A DNA stretch of 46,845 nucleotides, taken from positions 1-46,845 of the forward strand of contig JAJZJF010000008.1 of NCBI GenBank assembly GCA_021810245.1, given 5' to 3'. The DNA is from a bacterium (GTDB lineage Bacteria > Elusimicrobiota > Elusimicrobia > UBA1565 > UBA9628). Of the stretch, positions 25,109-35,657 are shown piece by piece (positions within the stretch are counted from its first letter, which is position 1; each line of letters opens with the position of its first letter). The notes below the pieces were generated by a model that was not told the origin of the DNA, made no database searches, and saw nothing but the letters and a program-made list of their open reading frames with translations. Made by a program: the position numbers and the translations under genes.

Positions 25109-25143
25109 TACCTTTTTATTCTATCAGATGGCGAGAGGCTCGG

Positions 25144-25938
25144 TCAAAATCGAAAAGGAAATCCAAAGGGCAGGATATAGAATAAATTAAAAATCGCCGC
25201 GGCGCTCAAAAAAGGCCCGAAGGGAATTGGGTCAGAGCGCGTGACCTTGCCCCTGATAATGAGGGCAATGCCGTAGAATGTTCCCAAAAGAGAGCCGATC
25301 ATTAAACAATTAAACGCCCCCAAGGCGCCGGATAAAGATCCGACCGCGGCCAGAAGTTTAATATCTCCTCCTCCCAGCGCTTCTTTTTTAAATATCTTTT
25401 CGCCTATCCAGGCGATAGCGGCGCAAATGAGAAAGCCTGCCAGGGCGCCTCTAAAACTAATCCATAATTTCATCCACCAGGCGGCTTTTCCAAACAAGGG
25501 ATTAAAGGGAGACGATAAAAACCCCAAGACGACGAGTCCCAGGGATAAAATGTCGGGAATTAAAAAAGTCTCAAAATCGATAAGAGAAATCGCTGTTAAA
25601 GCGGAAGAGAAAATCAAGGTCGAAATAAACCATATGGGGGCCGCTTTCCAACGCTGCCAAAGCGCGACCGATAAGATTCCTAGTCCGATCTCAATAGCCG
25701 GATAGCGCGGCGAAATAAATCCATGGCAGTGGCGGCAATGGGCTTTGAGGATGAGATAGCTAAACACCGGAACGTTGTCATAGAAAGCGATAGGGTGTCC
25801 GCATTGAGGACAATGGGAAGCTGGGAAAACGGGAGATTCTTCCTTGGGGAGGCGGTAAATCAGAACATTGGTGAAACTGCCGACAATAAGACCCAAGATA
25901 AAAACAAACAAATTGGGAAACCATTCTTGAGAAATCAT
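25144..25938 (-). CDS. pilD: Prepilin peptidase / N-methyltransferase (A24 family)
   Basis: LIVGSFTNVLIYRLPKEESPVFPASHCPQCGHPIAFYDNVPVFSYLILKAHCRHCHGFISPRYPAIE; ISLIDFETFLIPD; GEKIFKKEALGGGDIKLLAAVG. Confidence 0.93.
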   Translation of the reverse strand: MISQEWFPNLFVFILGLIVGSFTNVLIYRLPKEESPVFPASHCPQCGHPIAFYDNVPVFSYLILKAHCRHCHGFISPRYPAIEIGLGILSVALWQRWKAAPIWFISTLIFSSALTAISLIDFETFLIPDILSLGLVVLGFLSSPFNPLFGKAAWWMKLWISFRGALAGFLICAAIAWIGEKIFKKEALGGGDIKLLAAVGSLSGALGAFNCLMIGSLLGTFYGIALIIRGKVTRSDPIPFGPFLSAAAIFNLFYILPFGFPFRF

Positions 25939-26654
25939 ATTTTGAAATCTTCTCCTAGATAGAGGCGGCGGGCCTCGGGGTCATTTAAGAGCTTGTCGGA
26001 ACTTCCATCGACTAAAATTTTTCCATCGTAGATGAGATAGGCTCTTTCGATGATGGGGAGGGTTTCCCGAACGTTATGATCAGTGATCAAAACCCCGATG
26101 CCTTGGTTTTTAAGCTTGGTGATGATGGATTTTAGTTCTGAAACCGTAATGGGGTCGATTCCCACAAAGGGCTCGTCAAGCAAAATTAATTTTGGATTTG
26201 AAATCATGGCGCGGGCGACTTCTAAACGCCTTTTCTCGCCGCCCGACAATGAAGAAGCCAGCTGCTTTCGGCGCGGCCATAAGCCGAACTCATCAAGAAG
26301 TTCTTTAGTGCGGCGCAATTGCTCAATGCGGCTTTTGGATATTCTCTCTAAAATCGCGCGCAAATTTTCCTCGACCGTCAGCCCCCGAAAAATAGTCGGC
26401 TCTTGGGCGAGATAACTGAGGCCCTTTCTTGAGCGCAGATACATCGGCAGCTTGGTCACGTCTTCATCGTCGATCATGATGCGGCCCGCGTTGGGGCGAA
26501 TAAAACCGGCAAGACTGTAAAAAGTTGTCGTTTTTCCGGCCCCATTGGGGCCCAGAAGGCCCACGATTTCGCCGGATTGGACATAGAGAGAAACTCCCTT
26601 GACAACTTCTCTTTCTCCGTATTTTTTGCGGATATTGTCGGCGGCCAGTTTCAT
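25935..26654 (-). CDS. lptB: LPS export ABC transporter ATP-binding protein
   Basis: MKLAADNIRKKYGEREVVKGVSLYVQSGEIVGLLGPNGAGKTTTFYSLAGFI..SSLSGGEKRRLEVARAMISNPKLILLDEPFVGIDPITV. Track start 26768 lies inside lptA; ATG 26654 gives ATGA coupling. Confidence 0.95.
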   Translation of the reverse strand: MKLAADNIRKKYGEREVVKGVSLYVQSGEIVGLLGPNGAGKTTTFYSLAGFIRPNAGRIMIDDEDVTKLPMYLRSRKGLSYLAQEPTIFRGLTVEENLRAILERISKSRIEQLRRTKELLDEFGLWPRRKQLASSLSGGEKRRLEVARAMISNPKLILLDEPFVGIDPITVSELKSIITKLKNQGIGVLITDHNVRETLPIIERAYLIYDGKILVDGSSDKLLNDPEARRLYLGEDFKI

Positions 26655-27445
26655 TTTTTTGATTTCCCTTTGCCTGGTTTTGTTTTTTTCTTTTTGCGCT
26701 TTTTTGAATTTTTGAAAACCATCCATCCCCGCGCGTGGCCAAGCGCGATATAGCGGCTTTCCCCGCAAACATCGCTTCCATCAGAGCCTTCCTGACTTGA
26801 AGGGTGGGGCTCGAACATTTTAAGCTCATTGGCCTTGACCGCTCCGGTCCAATCCTTGGGGGCTTGGCGAAATTTGACGGCCACAGGCCGGCTTCCGCTT
26901 AAAGTGACGCGACGAAGCGAACACCCGGGCTTATCTCCGGGGTTTTCCAAAATAACGCTTTTATCCGACCAGCTTTCGGTTTGTAAATTTTGGGCGTGGA
27001 CATGCCCATTTAAAATCGTTTTTGAAGTCCCAACCCAGCTGACCTTATCGGCAGTCGCGTGCCCGGGGAATTCATTTAAAGGCTGGCGAATCAGAAGAAC
27101 TTGCTTTTGTTTTGCGCTGGGTTTTAGCCAACCCTTTTGAGTGGCTTGATTGTATCCGCCTCTGTCTCCGTAGGCCTTGAGGATGGTTCCGGAATCCTCG
27201 ATATGAGAGGCCTTGACATGGCCTTTAAAAAGCCAGTTTTGGAGGGCGTGGTCAAAGCGTGCCCAATTTGACCATATTTGATTTGGTCCCGAGTGGTAAT
27301 GGACGTTTCCGGAAAAATTTTCAATCGTGTCTTTGCCGCGTTTGACATCCCATTCTTTGCTGGTGACTACCGCTCCGACTACTTTTTCCGCGCAGGCTTT
27401 TTTAAAAGAAGGCAAGAGAAGAATGGCGAAAATCAATGTTTTCAT
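26651..27445 (-). CDS. lptA: LptA/OstA-like periplasmic LPS transport protein with Lys-rich C-terminal tail
   Basis: Beta-jellyroll-type repeats (FSGNVHYHSGPNQIWSNWARFDHALQNWLFKGHVKASHIEDSGTILKAYGDRGGYNQ); position between lptC and lptB. Confidence 0.78.
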   Translation of the reverse strand: MKTLIFAILLLPSFKKACAEKVVGAVVTSKEWDVKRGKDTIENFSGNVHYHSGPNQIWSNWARFDHALQNWLFKGHVKASHIEDSGTILKAYGDRGGYNQATQKGWLKPSAKQKQVLLIRQPLNEFPGHATADKVSWVGTSKTILNGHVHAQNLQTESWSDKSVILENPGDKPGCSLRRVTLSGSRPVAVKFRQAPKDWTGAVKANELKMFEPHPSSQEGSDGSDVCGESRYIALGHARGWMVFKNSKKRKKKKTKPGKGKSKK

Positions 27446-27972
27446 TGTTTGCCGGGAGAAGATTTCACGAAGCTTTGCTGATGAAAAATCTTGATTTGAG
27501 ACAGATCTTCAGAAGCTTTCAGTCCCTGACCGTAGGTCGTCCCTGAGGGGCGCACGACCTTTACTTTCCTTTGAGTCAAAAACTGGTGTTGGGCCGCGGA
27601 ATAAAAAAGCTGTGAGGTGTAGAGCTGATTATTATCGCTTAAAGAGACGGCGACGACATCGCTGGACAAAACTACGTCATGGGTTTCGGTTTGGACGACC
27701 CCGGTTTTAGATTTGACCTTGGTGTCGGGGAGGTTATTCTTATAAAACAGCATATGGGGATTGGTCAGATAAGCCTTGTTTTTCTCTTCCGCTAAAATCG
27801 CGCGGTCGGCGATTAAATGCCATATCTTTGTGTTGAGATCCGATTGGTCCATCACAAAATTACTCATAATTTGGCGCGGCTCTTGCTCGATGGCATCTTT
27901 CTGTTTCTTGCATGCCGATGAAAAACAGAACGGAATTAAAAATAAAAAAGCGCCGAAGCCCTTTCGGATCAC
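27442..27972 (-). CDS. lptC: LPS export periplasmic lipoprotein LptC
   Basis: Signal/lipobox (FCFSSACKK), MSNFVMDQSDLNTKIWHLIADRAILAEEKNKAYLTNPHMLFYKNN; adjacent to lptA/lptB. Confidence 0.8.
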   Translation of the reverse strand: MIRKGFGAFLFLIPFCFSSACKKQKDAIEQEPRQIMSNFVMDQSDLNTKIWHLIADRAILAEEKNKAYLTNPHMLFYKNNLPDTKVKSKTGVVQTETHDVVLSSDVVAVSLSDNNQLYTSQLFYSAAQHQFLTQRKVKVVRPSGTTYGQGLKASEDLSQIKIFHQQSFVKSSPGKQ

Positions 27973-28309
27973 GGATGAGAGGGAGGCGGCGAAGGCATTG
28001 GAGACGCAGTAGGCGCTGGAGAAGACTCTGGAGGAGGAGTTAATTGGTCTTCTTCAAGATATTTGGGCCCCTTGCGGAGCCAAGGCGTCACCTCAATAGG
28101 GATCTTTCGGATATCGTAGGGCCTGGGAAGCTGCTTGAGAAGAAATGTCACCGTGTAATAAAAGGCGGTGACGCAAACATAGATAATCCCAAGGGTTTTT
28201 AAATGCCATTTCGCGTCCGGAAACCAGGCGGGCGGCAAGGACATTTCCCGCCCGCATTTCTTGCAGACCTTGGCCTTGTCTTTATTGTCATGATTACAGT
28301 TCGGGCATT

Positions 28310-28313
<4 letters not shown>
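27969..28313 (-). CDS. Small zinc-ribbon, single-TM protein with Pro-rich tail (unknown function)
   Basis: MKCPNCNHDNKDKAKVCKKCG, TM LGIIYVCVTAFYYTVTFLL, tail TPPPESSPAPTASPMPSPPPSHP; 4-nt overlaps with kdsA and lptC. Confidence 0.75.
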
Positions 28314-31521
<3,208 letters not shown>

Positions 31522-31525
<4 letters not shown>

Positions 31526-32526
31526 GGGATAATACTCTCGATTTCTTCTATCGTTGTAGTCGCGGTCCCTAGTTTCCCGACGACGATGCCTGCCGCGTAG
31601 TTGGAAAGCAGAGCGGCCTCGGTCATTGAGGCGCCGCTGGCCAAGGCCAGGGTCAGGGTCGCAATGACGGTGTCTCCGGCTCCGCTGACATCAAAAACTT
31701 CGCGGGCTTGAGCCGGAACATGAACGGTGGATTTTGATTTTTGAAAAAGGCTCATGCCTTCAGGACCTCGCGTAATTAAAGCTGAATCGGAGTTAAGGGT
31801 TCTAATGATATCGCGACCGAGTTTTTCTAGTTCTTCTTCTCCGGGTTTTGGAACGCGCCGCATGCCGTTCCAGGCTTCGTGCAGATTGGGCGTGACGCAG
31901 GTCACTTGGCGATATCTTTTGAAATGCTCGATTTTAGGATCAACGATGACGGGAATCTGGGCCCGGCGCGAAAGAGAGATGGCGGTTTTAAGAATTTTCG
32001 GGGTCAAAACCCCCTTGCCGTAATCCGACAAAATGACCGCCTCGGATCTTTTAATTCCGGATTGAATTTGAGATAAAATCAAGGCTTCGGTTTTTCCCGA
32101 CACCGGAGAAACGGATTCTCGGTCATAGCGCACGACCTGTTGCCTTTCGGCGACCACGCGGCATTTTTGGGAGGTGACCCGCGCGGGATCTTTAACAATC
32201 CCCGTAGTCCCGATTTTTGAGCTTGCGAAATGAGATTGGAGTTCAACTCCGGAAGAGTCTTCTCCAATGACGCCGATGATCTCGACTTTGGCCAAAAGAG
32301 TGGCGAGATTGGACGCGACATTTCCAGAGCCTCCGGGGACAAAAGATTCTTCTTTAACCTGGACGATAGGCACCGGAGCTTCGGGTGAGAGGCGGCTGAC
32401 GCTCCCGCGAATATAATGGTCCAGCATCACATCGCCGATGACCAAAATACGGCGATCCTTGAATCGTCGGGGAATTTGTTTAAGCTTACGTCTCTCCTCA
32501 AGCGAGGGGAACATTTCGGATTTCAT
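31522..32526 (-). CDS. rfaE1: D-glycero-beta-D-manno-heptose-7-phosphate kinase (stand-alone kinase domain)
   Basis: RILVIGDVMLDHYIRGSVSRLSPEAPVPIVQVKEESFVPGGSGNVASNLATL; VFDVSGAGDTVIATLTLALASGAS. Confidence 0.93.
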
Positions 32527-32558
32527 TGTATCATTTTCCTTGCTCGAATCGCCTGGAA

Positions 32559-33239
32559 TTAATCGCCATCGTCGGCCCCAATTTTAAAGGAGATAGCTTG
32601 ACGGATTTTAACCGCGACGGGCTTGTCACCAACATAAGCTGGGGTAAAGCGAAGGAGTTTTGCGGCTTTGATGGCTGCCGCGTCAAAATCGGAACCTCCG
32701 GATTTGACGAGGTTTACGCCGACGACATGTCCAGAGGAGTCCAAATGGATATCTAAGACGACGGTGGATTCAATATGCTTAAGCCGCGCCTGTTCCGGGT
32801 AGAATTTTTTGAGCAGCGCCTGAAGCTGATTGAGATTAACCAGTTGGGGATACCTTGAGACTTGAAGGCCGGTTCCGGAAGAGGCAGGGCCGGACCCTGA
32901 GCTCTTTGCGGCTAAAGGGTTAGGGTGGGGCTGGGGAATTTCCGCCGGAGCTGATTGCGTCTTTATCGCCGGAAGAGGCTTTTGTTGGGGAGATGGCTTG
33001 ACCCATTCCTTTTTGGGAATGGGTTTGGCCGCGGCATGAGGCGTTCCCGATTTTTTTAAAGGTCCCAAAGACACAGTTGAGGTCAGATCAATTTCCATCG
33101 TCGGTTTTTCCGCTGGCATCCAAGAGATTTTTCCCAAATTAAATAAAATTAAGTGGAACAAAAAAGACAAAGCCAGCATTTTCCACAGCAGGGTATCCTC
33201 ATCCCAAAAATGGGATTTGAAATCGCGCAAAAGGGGCAT
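32559..33239 (-). CDS. tonB: TonB-type energy transducer
   Basis: N-terminal TM, Pro/Lys-rich linker, C-terminal domain IESTVVLDIHLDSSGHVVGVNLVKSGGSDFDAAAIKAAKLLRFTPAYVGDKPVAVKIRQAISFKI. Confidence 0.9.
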   Translation of the reverse strand: MPLLRDFKSHFWDEDTLLWKMLALSFLFHLILFNLGKISWMPAEKPTMEIDLTSTVSLGPLKKSGTPHAAAKPIPKKEWVKPSPQQKPLPAIKTQSAPAEIPQPHPNPLAAKSSGSGPASSGTGLQVSRYPQLVNLNQLQALLKKFYPEQARLKHIESTVVLDIHLDSSGHVVGVNLVKSGGSDFDAAAIKAAKLLRFTPAYVGDKPVAVKIRQAISFKIGADDGD

Positions 33240-33248
33240 TTTACTTAG

Positions 33249-33529
33249 GCTCTGTGACAGAATAATATGGACATTTGGAGGCCCAGTGTTGCGACAATTT
33301 CGAGGCGCGACGAACGAGCATAGCTTAAGCTATGTGAATGAGAAGCAACGAAGAAATTGGCCGACAATGGGCCTCCCCTCAAGCGTTCTGTGTTCGAGAG
33401 GGGCCGCGCGCTTTCGGGCTGCAACTTCGTCGTTCGTCGCTCACATAGACTCGCTATGCTCGCTCCTCTCTCCTCGTTTTGCTCCAAAATCGCGCGGCCA
33501 AATTTGTTCATATTATTCTGTCACAGAGC
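33249..33529. mobile_element. MITE-like non-autonomous element, 281 bp, with 21-bp perfect TIRs and 5-bp CTTAG flanking duplication
   Basis: TIR GCTCTGTGACAGAATAATATG at 33249-33269 and its reverse complement at 33509-33529; CTTAG at 33244-33248 and 33530-33534; internal hairpins 33277-33376 and 33402-33499; no transposase ORF. Confidence 0.85.
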
Positions 33530-33928
33530 CTTAGGTTCGACTTCGGTGGCGACCTTAGAAATTCCGGCGCCTTTGAGCAAATCAAGCAAGTGGGCGACAT
33601 CGCCCCAGGAAACTTGCTTATCCGCGCCTAAGGTCACCTTGACATTTGGGTCGGCGTGAGCCATCTGCCCGAGATTGAGCGCGAGCTCTTCGGGAGTGAC
33701 CTTGACCTGGTTTAAGCGGAGAGTTTTATCGGCTGAAAGAGTGACATGCTGGCTGGGGGTCGGGGTTTCCTGTGAATGAGCCACGCGAGGCAAGCTCAGG
33801 TTTAAAGAACGGTGGGCGATTAAATGCGCGGTGGCCATGAAAATGATCAACAAGACCAAGACGATGTCGACTAAGGGAGTGACGTTGATTCCGGTAATCG
33901 ACTCTTCGTTTTCCGTTATTCCAGCCAT
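33521..33928 (-). CDS. exbD: Biopolymer transport protein ExbD/TolR
   Basis: ITGINVTPLVDIVLVLLIIFMATAHLIAHRSLNLSLPR; VTLGADKQVSWGDVAHLLDLLKGAGISKVA. Terminal codons lie in the MITE TIR. Confidence 0.93.
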   Translation of the reverse strand: MAGITENEESITGINVTPLVDIVLVLLIIFMATAHLIAHRSLNLSLPRVAHSQETPTPSQHVTLSADKTLRLNQVKVTPEELALNLGQMAHADPNVKVTLGADKQVSWGDVAHLLDLLKGAGISKVATEVEPKAL

Positions 33929-34548
33929 TATTTGTCAGCGACGTTTAAAATGAATTGTTTTCCGAATTGATCGGCGTCTATTAAGATATCCTTGATTTTT
34001 TTCTGGATGTAATTGTAAGACGCGACGCAGGGAAGGGCCACCATGATGCCGACCGCGGTCGCAACCAAGGCTTCAGCCAATCCCGCCATGACGACTTGGG
34101 GCCCTTGACCGGCGGAGATGGCGAGACTTTGGAAGGCGTGAATAACGCCCAGAACCGTTCCCAAAAGCCCGATGAAAGGGGCATTATTTCCCAAAGTGCC
34201 TAGGATGAGGACGCGTTTTTCGAGCCTGCGTTTTTGAAGGGTTAGCCCAGTCTCAAGGCGTTCATTGAGAATTTCTCGTCCGCGAGAGGCGTGTTCGATC
34301 AGATCCTCGATTAAGGGGTAAAGGACCGATTCCGGTTTTAAAATTTCAAGAATTGTCTTTGGCTGTTGAGACTCTAGTTTCTGATCTAGTTGTGGAAGGA
34401 TTTCTTTTTGGTAACGTTCTTGGCGCAAGATGACGACGATTCTTTCCAAGATGACCCCGGCGGAGAGAATGGAAAATCCCAAGAGAAGATAAATAACCCA
34501 ATTTCCTCCGGAGGCGGCCAGCGACTGCAAAAATTCAAGATGACCCAT
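33928..34548 (-). CDS. exbB: MotA/TolQ/ExbB proton channel protein
   Basis: LGTLGNNAPFIGLLGTVLGVIHAFQSLAISAGQGPQVVMAGLAEALVATAVGIMVALPCVASYNYI. Confidence 0.94.
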   Translation of the reverse strand: MGHLEFLQSLAASGGNWVIYLLLGFSILSAGVILERIVVILRQERYQKEILPQLDQKLESQQPKTILEILKPESVLYPLIEDLIEHASRGREILNERLETGLTLQKRRLEKRVLILGTLGNNAPFIGLLGTVLGVIHAFQSLAISAGQGPQVVMAGLAEALVATAVGIMVALPCVASYNYIQKKIKDILIDADQFGKQFILNVADK

Positions 34549-34574
34549 ATCCTCTCCTCAGTTCTGACATAATC

Positions 34575-35633
34575 TTACTCAATCGGGGTGTGTAAATCTT
34601 GGAAAAATAAAAGCCGGCCTTGTCGGGGATCGCAAATCCAAACCCCATCGTGATCGTCGACCGTCACGCAATGGGCCCCATGGGTTGTAGGCATGGTTTC
34701 TTCAACATAAAGTCCGCCATTTCCTAAGACATGAATGATCGCCATCGTTCCGCTGTTGGAGCCGGGCATATAAAGATGAGAGAGGATAGGATTATAAGCG
34801 ATGATATCCACTCCGCGGCCCGAGTGAACTTCTCCAAGGACTTTCCCTCTATGGGCGGCGTCTAAGGTCTCGGCTTTTCCTTCGGCGCAGCCGACAAAGA
34901 CAAATTGTTTTTTGGGATCCAAGGCTATCCCGTGAGAATTCACGCAATGATTAGGCCAGCGGGCGATTACCCTTTCCGATTTGAGATCGATTTCTAAAGT
35001 TTCGCTGGAGATTGAATTGGTGAAAGCCTTGCGGTTTCTATTGTCAATCACGAGGGATTCCGGGCCGTTTTCAATAGGGATGAACTTTAAGTGCTTAAGA
35101 GGGGGGTCTTTGCGAGGTTGAAGCAGAAAGATTTCGATGCGTTCATCCCGCGGCTCTGTGACCCAAACCTCATCGTTAAAAGACACGTAGCGGACATAGT
35201 CCGGCTCTCCCGCAAGCGGAACAGAGGCGAGAATTTTCCGCGATTTGGCTTCGATGAGGCTGAGTTTCATTGAGGTCCTATCGGTTGCGAAGATAAAGCG
35301 CTTGTTGGAATCAGCCGAGGTTACGCCCTCGCTGTGCCCGCCGTAATATTCCAGATGGACGCTAAATCCTTCAATCTCGGAAATGGCATGGCTTTGGGGA
35401 TTGACCAGAAATAGATCTCCCATGCGCCCCCCTGGAACCAACACTTCTTTGAGTTTAGGAGCAAACTGCATGTCGTCAAATCCAACGCCGGTGGTCGCGC
35501 CGGGAATGGGAATAGGAGCGACATGGCGCGGGCTTTCGTCATAACTAAATCCATCCGCAAAAGCGGCTTGAGGCAATATCCAAATAAAAAAGAAAAGGAT
35601 GCCCGCTTTTGAGCTTGGCCTTGATGGAATCAT
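34575..35633 (-). CDS. Secreted YncE-like beta-propeller protein
   Basis: Signal peptide; repeated blades (RFIFATDRTSMKLSLIEAKSRKILASVPLAGEPDYVRYV; KKQFVFVGCAEGKAETLDAAHRGKVLGEVHSGRGVDIIAYNP). Confidence 0.75.
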   Translation of the reverse strand: MIPSRPSSKAGILFFFIWILPQAAFADGFSYDESPRHVAPIPIPGATTGVGFDDMQFAPKLKEVLVPGGRMGDLFLVNPQSHAISEIEGFSVHLEYYGGHSEGVTSADSNKRFIFATDRTSMKLSLIEAKSRKILASVPLAGEPDYVRYVSFNDEVWVTEPRDERIEIFLLQPRKDPPLKHLKFIPIENGPESLVIDNRNRKAFTNSISSETLEIDLKSERVIARWPNHCVNSHGIALDPKKQFVFVGCAEGKAETLDAAHRGKVLGEVHSGRGVDIIAYNPILSHLYMPGSNSGTMAIIHVLGNGGLYVEETMPTTHGAHCVTVDDHDGVWICDPRQGRLLFFQDLHTPIE

Positions 35634-35657
35634 TTTTACATTGTATCAATTGGATGA

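Noticed and set aside
24968-25180. 70-aa plus-strand ORF
   Set aside because: Covers the minus-strand tRNA-Asn; not a real protein gene.
33217-33659. Small ORFs (105, 88, 100 aa) over the exbD-tonB spacer
   Set aside because: They lie across the TIR/hairpin element and owe their openness to its repeat composition; no transposase or other motif.
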